Assembly: GCA_032158295.1 (NCBI GenBank)
Contig: CM063262.1
Coordinates: 5,365,394 to 5,429,393 of the forward strand
From: Pycnopodia helianthoides
Taxonomy: Eukaryota > Echinodermata > Asteroidea > Forcipulatida > Asteriidae
Direction of reading: 5' to 3'
Length of the DNA: 64,000 bases
The notes beneath the pieces were generated by a model. The model worked only from the letters and a program-made list of their open reading frames with translations, did no database searches and was not told where the DNA came from. The position numbers and the translations under genes were made by a program. Of the stretch, positions 25,001 through 39,500 are shown piece by piece (within the stretch, counting starts at the first letter, position 1; the number at the start of each line of letters is the position of its first letter).

Positions 25001-28000
25001 CTTACCAGAATAAGGTTACCAGCCAAACTACCATGTCACATGTACAATTTGTGGCTGGTATATTTTCTGCTTAAGCAGCTCAATGAAATTGGGCCCAGGT
25101 AGTGACCATCTTTGTCATGTTACCTACTGTGCAATGTATCAATTGTCTAATCAAATAGGTGTTAAATTTTATAGTAAACAGTGTCTGCAGTGCTTATTAC
25201 AAATTGGCGTATGGGTGAAACACAAATAATATTCTTCATCCCCGGTACAAATTTAACATCTATAGAACATTGCATTACCTGCTGGTAATACACACATGGA
25301 GGGTTTCGAAATGGCCTTAGGTGTCGTGCAAGCTTGTCATAAGACATCTGCTGTAGAATGTCAAAGGTTGCGGGTGCGAATTCCACCCGAGTAATATTCC
25401 TTTGGACATTTTTTTCTGCTGGACTTGCGGCGGGGGGGGGGGGGGGAGGAGCTTTGTATACAGACATCAGTAATAGTAAAACATTATTTAAAATCCTCTA
25501 ATCACAAAATCAAGTCGGATTTTGCTCTGAAATCCTCAACCTGCGCCAAACTTCAAAGAGCCACTTATGCACACAAATTTACAAAGCACAAAACAATCGT
25601 GCTTACCGAGAAAAGGTTACCATGTCTATGTACTGTTTGCAACTGGTATCCTGCATATTTTTTGCCTAGCAGAGAATTGTTTAGCAATGTCTGCTTGAGC
25701 AGCTCTATGCAAGTGCACCCTGGCTACATTTCTTTGAATTGGGGAAAAAATCAAGATTGCAGCACAGTGGTTAAAGTAGTTACTTTTTAGGGCAGTCAGG
25801 TTGGCATAATGGTTGCTTTCCTTGCCTCCCACCTCTAAGAGAAGATTTATAATATTTTTAACACCTGTCTTGTTATTTTATGTTGTACTTAAATCTTGTA
25901 TCAAATCAATAAATTTCAATAGCTAAATGTTTTTTTGCCTTGTTTCCCAGGTCTAACTGTGTTTGCCGATGTTTGCGACGCTGGTTTCGTCTGTGTGTCG
26001 GCCTCCAATACCTCTATACCCGATGACGGGGTTACCGGTTACGAGTGCCTACCGGGCTACTACTGCCCCAAGGGAAGCGACCAGGGCATCAAGTGTCCCG
26101 AGGGGACGTTCAGCGACCGCTACGGACTCGAGAATGCGACCGAGTGCGAGCCGTGCACACCGGGGCAATACTGCCAGACGCAGGGTAAGTTTAGAGGAAC
26201 CTAATGGTGATGCCACGGCGGGACTTGGGTCAATAGGCACATTATGATATAGATAGCATTGTTCGCTTATCAAAAATGCTGAAAAAAATCATGCTACTTT
26301 ATTGATTGGTTTTTGTAAATTAATTATCGAAAAAGGTAGAAAATATTGTTGTTATTTTGGCGCTTTGTTTCTAGTTAAGTGCTTATAAATGCCTGGGGCC
26401 GATTTCACAGAGAGCTAAGATCAATCTTAACTGTCTATCAATCTTAATTGTTAAGCGAAATGTGATGCCACAATAAAAATTACTATGGTGATACTGACAA
26501 CTCGTCTTAAAGGTATTGTACACTTTTGGTAACAGCTCAAAATCAGTGTCCACATTTTGTGTGATTAAACATATGCATGAACAAACAAACCTGTGAAAGT
26601 TTGAGCTCAATTGGTCATCGAGGTCACGAGAAAATAGTGAAAAGAGATCTTATGATCTGTTTTCTGTTTTTTCAAATTATCGCGGGCGATAATTACTATT
26701 GTTTTACTCGTTTCTCAGAAGCGATAGCATTTTAGGCAGAAATATTTTTAGGAACCCTTTCTACCATGACTTACTTTAAATCAGGTAAGTTATGTGTGAA
26801 TCTGTGAACATTGTGTTTTTCGATCTTACCAATAGTGTCCAGGGCCTTTAAGATGAATTTTAGTGCTTTGTGAAATCCAGCCCTGGTGTTATGAGTCATT
26901 GTTTATCGTTACTTTTATATCACCCACAGGTCTGACATCACCCACCGGTAACTGCACTGCTGGTCATTACTGTACGCTCCGAGCCGTCGACCCTAACCCG
27001 TCGGGCGAGAGCTACGGTGACATCTGCCCAGCCGGCCGCTACTGTCCGGAGATGACCGAGGACCCGGTGCCCTGTCCGATCGGGTCCTTCAACCCTCTGA
27101 CGCAGCGGCCAGCGCTGTCGGACTGCCAGCCGTGCACGGAGGGGAAGTACTGTGACGAGATCGGGCAGACCAACTTCACGGGTAAGAGTCACACTGGAGT
27201 AGAACCAAAGACCAAGTTTGTACATTATTTTCCAAGGGTCCCTGCGGTGGGAATTTTTTTTCTCCAAATATTCTTCAACATGCTGCTCTTTGGCGCAGTT
27301 TCCCTCACGTTGAGAATGAAACATTCCTCTGGAAATGTTTTTCTGCTAAGTAAAAGTGAGAAGGATACCCGTTACAAATTGGACCTGTGACATGGTATCT
27401 TGGCTGGTAACCTTACTCTGATAAGCATAATTTTGCTGTGCTTAGCTTCTTTTTGTGCTGGAAGTATGGCCCAGATCAAAAATATTGGTTGAACCAAAAA
27501 AATAACCATAAAGTACAAAACAATTTTGCTTACCGGAACACGGTTACCAGCCAAACACCATGTCACACTTTACCATTTGCGTCTGGTTTCCCTGCTTAGT
27601 TTTACTGAGCATGACATTTTTTTTTAACCGCTATTGTCTACCCAAGCAGCTTTATAAAAAAACAATTTGGTTCAGGACATGCTGCACGGTCCAAGAGCAA
27701 AACTGTACTTTACTTTCGTGCTTTTTTGTTCCAAGAGCGAAACTGTACTTTACTTTCGTGCTTTTTGGTTCCAAAAGCGAAACTGTACTTTACACCTGTG
27801 CTTTTGGTTCTTTTCAGCCGAGTGTGATCCTGGTTTTTACTGCATCAATGGAAGCTCCAGCTCGACACCCACGGATGGCATGACAGGAGACGAGTGCCCT
27901 GCTGGGGCCTACTGTGAGACGGGCAGCTCCATCTACCAGCCTTGTGATGATGGTAAGACGATCATTAAATATAATGGGAAACTTTTGGTAGACGCTAGTT

Positions 28001-31000
28001 GGCAGTAGACTTAAAGGCAAAGTACACCTTTGGTTTTGGGGACCGTTTGATTGTTTTAATGCTACATAAATGTAGATATATACAAATACAATCAAACTAA
28101 CCTGTGAAAATTTCATTTCAAAAGGTGGTTGCGTTTTTGGATTAACGCCAAAATCTGCAGCGATTATGTCCACGCATGAAGACTAATCCCTAATAGGAAT
28201 AGACAATCTGAGAAACGTTTCTCAGATTCCAATTTTTTGGGATAAAAACCGACATCTTTTTTCCATATACACATTATTTTGAATTGAAATATTTCTCAAA
28301 ATGCTTTATACTATCGAAAGTTGCTGTACTTCAAACCAAGTAAGTTTTTATTGCCATTCATTGTTTAGAGTGAGTACCAATTGTACATGTATACCTTCCC
28401 TTTAACTTGGTAAAACCATTTATTTTGTTAGTGCTCCGAATTTGGGGCTACAGCTACGGCTACGACCGTTGCTGAAAAACTGCTGATTTTGAAGTCAAGA
28501 TATCCTCGCCATCATCTGAGAAAATACCACCCTAATTGATTGCATTCCGGATTATTCCGCAGGTACTTATATGAACCACACCCAAGCCGAGGCGTGTGAT
28601 CCGTGCCCCGCCCGCTATTACTGCGTCAACAAGAATCGTGCCGATCCGTGTCCCTTGGGTAGCTACTGCCCTCCTAGTAGAGGGTACGACTACGAGTTGT
28701 GTCCCATCGGTGAGTTGGGTTTTTTGTGTGTGTTTTTTTTTTTTTTTTTTTTCAAGTTATAATTTTCTCACCTGTACCAATTTATCAAAGGAATTTTTTC
28801 ATTAAAAAGAAAATCATTTTGCCAGAAAATTTTTGTAAGGGTGATTTTAATTGGTCGATCCATAGCAACAAGAGTGTGTTATATAAGCCTATATTGTCTG
28901 GCCTTACATGACACCCTGTTCCAAATGAGTTGTGTCCCATCGGTGAGTTGTTTTTTTGTGGGTTTTTCGTTTTAAGTTATAATTTTCTCACCAATACCAA
29001 TTTATCAAAGGAATATTTTCACTAAAAAAAAGATAATTTGCAAGAAAATCGCTCCCTAAATTTTTGTTTGTGTTTAAATTGAAGCATAACATTGAATATT
29101 ATCTTCAAGCAAACTTAAATCAATGATTCTGATTGGTCGATCCATAACAACCACATATTTGTCTGGCACCACATGACACCCTCATTCCAAAGCGCTGTTC
29201 TAACTCGGGGTGTACTGCGCTATTTGAAGCTGTGTGTTTGACGGTGGGTGGGTCTTTTCTTTATTTCTACACCAGGCACCTATGGACCTGTCATGATGCT
29301 AGCCAGTGCTGATGAGTGCACCCAGTGTGATGGTGGTAAATATTGCGACCGTACGGGCGCTGACTCGGTGACCGCAGACTGCGCACCGGGTTACTACTGC
29401 GAGATTGGGGTTGACACTGCTCACCCTAACAACAACAACACTGGATTTGGAGGTATTTACTGTCTTGTTTTTTCTTCTTCTTCTTGCTTTTTTTTGTTTG
29501 CACACTTCCCTTTCACTGTTGTGTGTAAAAGCACTGTATACTCAATACTTCCCCGAGCTCTGTGAAAAAAAAATCCACAGGCATATACATGTAACCCCAC
29601 GACCTTTGCCATTCTAGAGCACTGGATTTGGAGGTATTTACTGTCTTGTTTTTTCTTCTTCTTCTTGCTTTTTTTATTTGCACACTTCCCTTTCACTGTT
29701 GTGTGTAAAAGCACTGTATACTCAATACTTCCCCGAGCTCTGTGAAAAAAAAATCCACAGGCATATACATGTAACCCCACGACCTTTGCCATTCTAGAGC
29801 ACTGGATTTGGAGGTATTTACTGTCTTGTTTTTTCTTCTTCTTCTTGCTTTTTTTATTTGCACACTTCCCTTTCACTTTTGTGTGTAAAAGCACTGTATA
29901 CTCAATACTTCCCCGAGCTCTGTGAAAAAAAAATCCACAGGCATATACATGTAACCCCACGACCTTTGCCATTCTAGAACACTGGATTTGGAGGTATTTA
30001 CTGTCTTGTTTTTTCTTCTTCTTCTCGCTTTTTTTATTTGCACACTTCCCTTTCACTGTTGTGTGTAAAAGCACTGTATACTCAGTACTTCCCCGAGCTT
30101 TGTGAAAAAAAAAATCCACAGGCATATAACCTCACGACCTTTGCCATTCTAGAGCAGATGTCTTACCAACTAGACCACCGAGATTGCCCGGGAGCTAGAG
30201 GCAGTTCCAATCCTATATTTTAGCAGCGGATACCGCGACGATTTAATATATGTTAAATTTGCACCGGGGATAAAGAATATTATTTGGTTTTACCCTTTCA
30301 AACTAATAATATTTCACGATACAACCGGGGAAGCGGCAGCCAGGGGATCACCTTAAAGGCCCTGTACACTATTGGTAAGATCGAAAAACACAATTTTCAC
30401 AGATTCACACATAACTTACATGACTTAAAGTAAGTAATGGTAGAAAGGGTTCCTTAAAATATTTCTGCCTAAAATGCTAGTAAAACAATAGTAATTATCG
30501 CGCGCGATAATTTGCAAAAAACAGAAAACACATAAGATCTCTTTTCACTATTTTCTCGTGACCTCGATGACCAATTGAGCTCAAACTTTCACAGGTTTGT
30601 TTGTTCATGCATACGTTGAATCACACAAAATGTGGACACTGATTTTGAGCTGTTACCAAAAGTGTACAATACCTTTAAGGGGATGCGACTGTTTATCAAG
30701 TATCAAGCAATAAACGACAAGGGAAACTGACTGGGTATATTTGAAATAGTTTTGGGATATTATTAGACGCATGTTCAATTGACTGTTTATTTATTTATCA
30801 TTCAGGTCCGTGCCCAGAGGGGACCTATTGCCCTGGTGGCAACGCAGAGCCAGTGGGCTGTGAGGCGGGCACATACAACGACCTAACGACCCAGGCCGAC
30901 TGCAAGCCATGCGAGCCCAGATACTACTGCCCTGCCAACTCCACCACGTATCTCGCCACACCATGCTGGAAGGGTAAGAAAGCCCTACTCTGGACGTTGT

Positions 31001-34000
31001 TAAGGATCTTGGTTTTTTTTTTAATGGTTCTTAAATAATTTAAAAAAACAGAAATAATGGAATATTATACACTTATGGACTGGCAATGAGGTCACTAGAG
31101 CACGTCTATTCCCCTAAGGGACTGTGAGTGACCAGAAGGGGGTTCGGCCTCGGGAAATAGGTCCCTCTTCAGGTCACTCCAGGCCCGAGGGGGGTAGACG
31201 AGCTCTAGTGACCGAATCATGCCAGTCCATGTATGTTTTATAACACACCTCGGTCAAAAAATATGAAATAAGAAAAGAAACGTTTCTTGAGGGCGCTGTA
31301 ACCAGTAAACAAATTTAAGTCCGGGAACTATTTTCCGCAAATAACGCGCACGATGTCTTGACGCGCGTCTAGTTCATGGTGGTGCGAATCTCATGCACTA
31401 GTTAACCCCACGTGACCGTGTGTCGGCCAACCAGAATACAGAACTAGCAAGAGGTGTGTTATAATAGCTAATGTGAGCTTGTTGCAAAACCAGGCTTTCT
31501 GCTTGTTCTCACCCATATTCTCTTGCTTTGCTGAGGTGTAGAACAAAGAGCCATTCCAGCAGCTTTTATTCCACGTACTGCATCTCTTTAAAACTCCAGT
31601 CAGCTTCCCCTGTGGTTTATTATTATTATTATTTTTTTGGCATAAAAACACATACAAAATACAAACATAATCAAAACAAAACAAAAGCCAGAGACATATG
31701 CCTGGAATTAAAAAAGTTTACCAAAAAACTGTAGCCTGAAGGCCTTTAATTCCAATATCCCTGGCCATATATTAAAAATCAATAATTATTTACAATAAAT
31801 ATTACTTCTTCGTTTGTCTACACAGGTTACTACTGTCCGGAGAGCACTACCCACGCTGTTGAGTTTGCATGTCCAGTTGGAACGTACAACAACCGTACCA
31901 TGGCGGACGACCCGTACGACTGCCTGCCTTGCACAGGTAGGTGGCTTATCTGGGAGCGGGTTTATGAGTTGCTTCCACTTACAGCTGAGATTAGACACTT
32001 TAAAACCCCCGGGGAAGCATAGTGGTGAAAAAATTCTCCACATATTCCAAATATGGTCATAATTTTGTTTTCAATGGGCCAAAAAAGCCACAGTTTTCTG
32101 TATTCGCCACCCCTTGTATACACCACAAGCCTGTAGACTCCCATTGGCCAGGCTATAACCACTGCCGAGTAAGAATTATTGAATGACAGCAGTCCCAAGG
32201 GACAGCTATGCCCTTGGGAATTGTAACTTGATATCTTAGTGAGCCAACTCCTTGTGCCATTATCTCTTTGTGTCAACCCTGTGCTGCCCAGAGCTAAAAC
32301 AGGTCGTAAATAACACACACTGCTGGTCCAGACAAAAGCCCTGTTGGGATTAAAATTGCTTTGGGCTTGCCGGAGGGGGTCATTGACCTACAAAACTGAG
32401 TGGTGATAAAATCCTCCACCTGGAGGACGCGCGTTATACAGAAGGGCCCGCTTCTCCGAGGGTTTTAAAGAGACACTATACCTTGGGTTGGGTGATTCAG
32501 ACTGTAAAAAGCATTTGTTATGAAATGATTATGATTGGAAAGATGTTTTAAAAGTAGAACATATAATGATCCACCCAAGTATGGCTTGAAATTGTGTGGT
32601 TTTCCTTTTACTTTGTGAACTCTAACACGGGCTGCCACAAAATGGTTTGGACATTTTTTTTTCACCCAAAATCATTTGAATCTGAGAAATGATTCATGCA
32701 GGAATCGTTTCTCAGATTTCTGAGGGTTGTTGACCGTTTGTGAATACTGCTGTGCCAGAGATGTGGCTGGTACCCGCTGTCACCTCGCTAAACTTGGATT
32801 TCTTGTGAAAATACTGTGACATATTATAACTTCAAAGGGAATAGACACAATCGTAGACCGGGTACCGTGACCCAAAAGTGGTATAAAATGTTAATAATAC
32901 CAAGCTAGTGTCGAACAGTGTGCTTAGAAAAGCATGGCTGCACCCGATGTTTAAGCCAAAGGATAGGAATAGCTATGCTTTTCCATCACACAGCATTTGC
33001 TTGCATGGTGCAACCCAAGTGCTTATGCCAGAAGTAGAAGCAGCATACTTTTCCATGCAACACTGCATGTTGCTTGTTTGCTGCACCGAGTGCTTATGGC
33101 CAGAAGGTAGGAAGCACCATGCTTTTCATGCACACTACATGTTGCTTGGAATGGCTGCACCCGAGGCATTATGCCAGAAGGTAGGAAGCAGCCATGCTTA
33201 TCCATGCACACACTACATGTTGTCTTCTGGCTGCACCCGTGATTTGCTTATGCCAGAAGGTAGAAGCAGTCATGCTTTTCCATGCACACAGCATGTTCGT
33301 TGCATGGCGCACCAAGTGCTTATGCCAGAAGGTAGGAAGCAGCCATGCTTTTCCATGCACACTGCATGTTGCTTGCTTGGCTGCACCCGAGTGCTTATGC
33401 CAGAAGGTAGGAAGCAGCCATGCTTTTCCATGCACACTACATGTTGCTTGCATGGCTGCACCCGAGCGCTTATGCCAGAAGGTAGGAAGCAGCCATGCTT
33501 TTCCATGCACACTACATGTTGCTTGCTTGGCTGCACCCGAGTGCTTATGCCAGAAGGTAGGAAGCAGCCATGCTTTTCCATGCACACAGCATGTTGCTTG
33601 CTTGGTTTGTTTACATTTTATACCCACTTTGAGTCACATGACTTCGGTCGCCGATTGTGTCTATTCTTTTTCGAAATACTGTATATCAAATCAACAGCTG
33701 CAGTGCATTCTCTCCAAGTAAGTTTTTGTTATGGTCGTTAATTTTTTGGAGTATTTACCAATCTATGACCCTAACCTTCAACTCTTTTATCTGGACAGGT
33801 GGGATGTATTGTGAAGGGGAGGCCAACGAGGTGCCCACTGCTAGGTGTGATCCAGGCTGGTACTGCAGCGGCGGAGCCTTCGCTAAGAGACCCGTCCCGC
33901 ACGACAACTCAACGGGAGATTTCTCCGTCAGCGAATGCCCCATCTACACATTAAATAATACCGGAGACATATGCCCACCAGGTAAGGTAGTTCATGTTTT

Positions 34001-36565
34001 ACTGACAGCGCTCTCCCAGAACGGTGGTCGGCTAGGGCCAAATGCTAGTTAAAACACAACGAGGACCAGTCAGAATTCACTCCAAATGGTTCGGCTGGCT
34101 TAGCTACTTTTTGTGCTTATAAGCATGTCTATGAAATTGGGCCCAGAGGTTGCTACTGTAGCCTACACAAAATCTTGTCTGGAATCATGTGACATAACAG
34201 CTGTTCTTAACAGTTGTCGCTGCTGGCCAAACGCTAGTTAAAAACCAAAGAGGACCAGTCAGAATTCACTCCAAGTGGTCCGGCTGGCTGCTTCAGTGTT
34301 GAAGAGCGATCCATGTTTCATTTGAAATACGGACATGTGGATCAAGCGGATGGACTAGTGAAATGGCAAGCCGACTGGTCTGTTGGCATATTTAAGTGAA
34401 CTATTATCATTGTATCGGCCTACTCGTACTTTAAGATCAAGTTCAAAAGCATTATTCATTGTCCCCCCACCTCAACTAAAACTTACGGTGAGCGTTCTTT
34501 TACCCACGCCTCCTCAGTTTTATGGAGTGCACTTCCAGATTCCATGAGAAATCACAATGATTTAAACAAGTTTAAGATTTCTCGTTAAAACGTATTTATT
34601 CAATGTTAAAAGAGTACACCCATGAACTCAGTGTCCAACACTCATGTACTTTTTTGCTTCTAAGTGGATTTTCTTATCTGCATTCACTTTTTCTTGTAAT
34701 TTTTTCCTTTCTATGTAAAGCGCATAGGGACATGCTATCCTGTAATGTGTTATGCGCTATAAAAGAACTGTGTATTATTATTATTATTAGTCACTGAAAA
34801 AATTAAGGGCAAACCCTGTACCAGTATTAAAAGCATGTTTCATAATTCCCCCCGTACCTCTGCACTTTTTGCACTCCCTCCCTCCTCCCCTCTCTTCCTA
34901 CTCCCTCTCTACTCCTTTTATCTCGTTTTCCACCATCTTGCAATCTATTCCAGTTTAAGAGGAACGTGAACAAATAATTTCTCTCTCTTGAAACTGTCTT
35001 GATTGTTTTTCTATGTAGCTGTCACCTTGAGTTGCCCTTTGGCCTTAAGCTGGGTGATTTTTTTAAATTAAAAATAAATAAACATTTTTGAATAAGCAGT
35101 TTGTGTCCGGTGTTTGTTGGGACTGACCTGACGCTATCGTCCTTCTCACGCAGGTACCTACTGCCCAGAAGGTTCCCAGTACCCCAGCCCCTGCCCAAAA
35201 GGCCAATTCTGCGAAGGGTACGCTAACGAGATCTACGACGGCCCCTGCACAGCCGGGTTCTTCTGCAACGGCAGCGCGTCTGTCACCGACCCGGTACCCT
35301 GCAGCAAGGGACACTACTGCCCTCAAGGGACGGAGGTGGAGGAACCGTGCCAACCGGGGACATACTCAGGTACAGTAGTCTTTGGCCGTGTCCGAGTTGG
35401 CGACTTCCTTTCAAACAGTATACTCTTCTCGTCTTCAGGAGAACGCATTCTCCTCAAGACCAGCAGAATATCGTCGAGACCACACCGACTCTTCTCAGAA
35501 CCAACACTCCTCCCGAAGAAGTTTTATACATCGTTGTACCAGCAAGTTTAATAACGATAATAATAAATAGAACTTCCTCGATCCACTAAGCAGAATTAGT
35601 AGTCCAGGTTGATTTCCTACCTTCCGCCAAGGTAGTAGTTACTAAGCAGGACAGTGCTTTTCAGAACTGAGAAGTCTCCCGAATTCCGAAAATCTACTCT
35701 GCGGTAGTAGAACAAATAGCAAGACAAGTTCTCTAAAGAACAAAAATCTAAACAGCAAAGTAGATATACACATGGTGTTACCGCAAACCGAATATACACA
35801 GAATTGATATAGCGCAAAAAATCTGCCTGAAAAGATGCTCAAGGCGCTTATAGATAAAAAGGTGTAAAAAAAAGAGAAGCCACTAAAAACATACAGAAAA
35901 ATAAAAAACAACTGCAATCAGAAACGGGATTCCATGATTCCCTTAAAAACATGAAACTACTAAGATCTGGGCCCAATTTCATGGAGCTGCTTAAGCACAA
36001 AATTTTGCTTAAGCAAAAAAAATCCTTGCTTAGTAAAATCAGACTACCGGCCAAGACTATACACTCAATTGTTATGCTAAGTAAACAACAGCTAAATACC
36101 AGTCGCAAGCAATGTATAAGGCATGACATTTTGGCCAGTAACATGTGTAAAATAAGCAAGCTATTTTCGTGCTTAAGCAAATTTTTTGCTTAAGCAGCTC
36201 CATGAAATTGGGCCCTGAAAGGAGTCCTAAAAAGGAAGAAGATAACAGGAGCTGTTAACCAGACATCAATAAACTTCATGCATGCAGATATCGGATAGTT
36301 TGTGCATAATAAATAATTAATTAAAACAAAGGAGTAATTAAAATTTTTGAAAAGTTTACTACTATAATTTTTCTTATGATAGTACAGCTCAGCATTCTTA
36401 GAGTTCTTTTTCTACGGTCGATACTTTTAATTTATACAAAGTGAGCTCTCAGATTACAGTCTTTTCCTGGTCACCATTTGGTTTTGCTTTCTTATTGTTT
36501 AATGTTTAACTTTTTTATGTGTAGCGTTTGAGCAATTTATTGGATATATGGTGCTTTATAAATGC

Positions 36566-36598
<33 letters not shown>

Positions 36599-39500
36599 CT
36601 CTAACAATGAGCTTTCATCGTCTCTGTTAATTTTGTCAACAGATCGAGAGCAGAACACCAACATCTCGGACTGTCTGAGCTGTACGGCCGGCATGTACTG
36701 CGAGGAGTGGGGCATGGAGCTTCCGAGCGACGAGTGCGCCAGAGGCTACTTCTGCCCCGGCGGACAGGATGCTCTGCGACCCGTCGACCTCGCCTGCAGC
36801 CCTGGTCATTTCTGCGAGGCGGGGAGCTGGAACCAGACGGGGTGTCCCAGCGGCTGGTACCAGCAGCACTGGGGACGGTACGACTGCAACCTCTGCCCCA
36901 AGGGGGCGTACTGCAGGGCTTACGGTAAGAGCTGAGCACTTTTCTGATCTTTTCGATGCAAACGGAAAGCACCATGCATTAGCAGTCCTTCGAATAAAAA
37001 GTTTTAGCAATCCTATTTAGGCTGGTGCCCAGGCTTGTCATTTATCACTGCTTGGCGGTAATCAGCGTAGCATTGCTAATTTAGCTGGGTGTGTCTTGGC
37101 TGCAACTCTGGAACCCTTACCTCTCTGTCACTCTGATGCCTCATTGAGTTTCTTTTACCGGTTATTATAATGGTAGGTGCTCCGACGGACTCTCACTGGT
37201 TTGTTCCACCTAACCGTAGCCTCGGCCGCATCGCACGATTCTCGCATTATTCAAATCCTTACACTGTAGCTGTCCCCAAAGTTAAGTGCCTTGCTCAAGG
37301 ACACAAGTGTCATGACCAAGAGTTGAACCCACACTGCGATGATACCGAACTGGTGTTCGATTCACTAGACTGCTCTGGCACGACACTATAAGTGTCTCCT
37401 GACGATGACTAGAGCAAACTAGTCGAAACGTTGAGACCAAAAGATTTCACTCCGCGACAGTGCAGTTAATTACGAGAAGTCCCCCGATCCACAAAGCTAA
37501 AGTAGTAGTCCAGGCCGATTTCCTACCTCCCGCCCAGGTAGTAGTTAATCAGTTCTTTTTTAGAACTAAGAGGTCTCCCGAATTCCAAAAATCTACTCCG
37601 CGGTAGTAGAACAAATAGCAAGACAAGTTCTCTAAAGAACAAAGTAGATATACACATTGTGTTACTGTAAAATCGAACATACATGTACATCGATACCTCA
37701 CCATGCAATGCCTCAAAAATCATATACTATAAATGTTCCTTTTCACAAAATGTATTTTTTTGAAAATAAATTTAACCAGCTGTGTTAACTTAGAACCTTT
37801 TTCTCCGCTCTCGTACTTTTGTTTTTATAGCTGATTATGAACTTCTAGACGATGAAAACGTCACGTCGAGCGGGAATTTCTCCGGTCGTTACCGCAGCTA
37901 CCGAGGCGTGTCCGATCCGGAGATATGTCCCCCTGGCTCGTACTGCCCGGCGGGCACCAAGCACGAGACGGAATACTTATGCCCCGAGGGTACCTACAGC
38001 AATAAGACTGGGCTGCACAACGACACGCAGTGCACGCCGTGTGATCCGGGATGTATTGTCCGGGTGAAGGTAAGTGATATTACTTATTATTACGTTACAT
38101 TTATTTCAACGTTGCCATAAAGTTACATTTGTGTACATTGTTAAAGTTAAGGTACATGATAATGAATATATAATGGCAAACCGGAGAAGTAGTAGTAACA
38201 ATTTACACGGAAGTTGAATAAATAGTCACAAACAGGACAACGTTTAGGCCATTTACTTGTTTGAAAAAAATCAGAATTATATTCTTCATTCCTGCTGCCA
38301 TTGAAAGGGGCACTGTTGTCCTCGTGATCACGGTGAGTCTGTGGCCAGACATTAAATTTCTCGCCCGGTTCACTGCACAAGCGCGTGCGATAATGACACA
38401 GCCCTTTTAAAGCTTTTGTTTGTGTTGTGACGGTCAACGCGAGCGTGTGTAGTAACTGGGTGAGAGTTCATGTGTCCATGTCCAGCCCCTTCACAGTTCG
38501 TAAGGATGTAGGCACGGGTATCATCCACCAGGAGCCTGGCTGGTAGAGCAGAATGCACTACCTTCTCTCCCAATGAACTCTTCAATTCGTTAATCTTGCA
38601 GGAAACACCGTCTCCTACGATCCATGCACAGCGGGCTACTTCTGCACCTCCGGCGCCGCCTCCTCACACCCCAACGACGGCGTCACCGGTAACATCTGCC
38701 CTGCGGGTAAATACTGCCCTCAGGGGAGTGTCGCCGGTGAGCAGTGTCCGAAGGGGACGTTCAGCAACGAGGTGGAGCTGAGGAATGCCGGGCAGTGTCA
38801 GAACTGCACCGGGGGTTACTACTGCGACCGACCGGGCCTGAAGGCAGAGACTGGGGAGTGTTGGGCAGGTAGGAGGTTTTTCAAATTATTTCCAAGCTTT
38901 CTACCCTGGGGAAAAAATTACATTTTTTAGTAGATCTTGTCATGATCCCTCTCTTGTTTTTGTCGTTTCTATTTCTATGCTGGTACAAGAATTGTTTTAG
39001 CCCTTAAAATGCGTGGCATTATGCGTGGCATTACATTTACTTAAAAGTGGGGTCATAGATTAGTTTTTGTTGACAAAATACTGATTTATAGGAAAAATTA
39101 TAAAGACAGACACAATAAAAGTCACATGTGGGAGTTTCAGCTGAATACAGTGACTCATTGCTGAGAAAACAGCAACAATCTGTCATGGTATTTTCACAAG
39201 AGCATCAAATCCATACGTTTAGCGAGGTGACAGCGGGTACCAACCATATCTCTGGCCGCTTCATTCGCCAACCCCAGAAGTCTGAGAAAACGATTCATAT
39301 GTTTTGGAGTGAAAAATTATCCAAACGATTATTTCTTCAAAGGGAATCCTTTCTTAAGATAGTTTATCCTGTCAGCAGCTGCAGTGCTCCTCACTGAGTA
39401 AAGTTTTTATGGTCATTAATTTTTTGGAGTATTTACCTCCCCCCCCCCCTTTCATATACCTTTAAACTTAACCTTTTAACCCTTATCCCTTAAACCTTAA

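Noticed and set aside
29457..30125. 222-codon antisense frame
   Set aside because: Reverse reading of the four-copy exon 31 donor repeat; four identical peptide blocks.
32908..33741. 277-codon + strand frame, the longest in the window, with Cys and His
   Set aside because: It is the 75-bp minisatellite read through. It has no C-P-x-G-x-Y-C pattern, and other frames and the - strand are open too.
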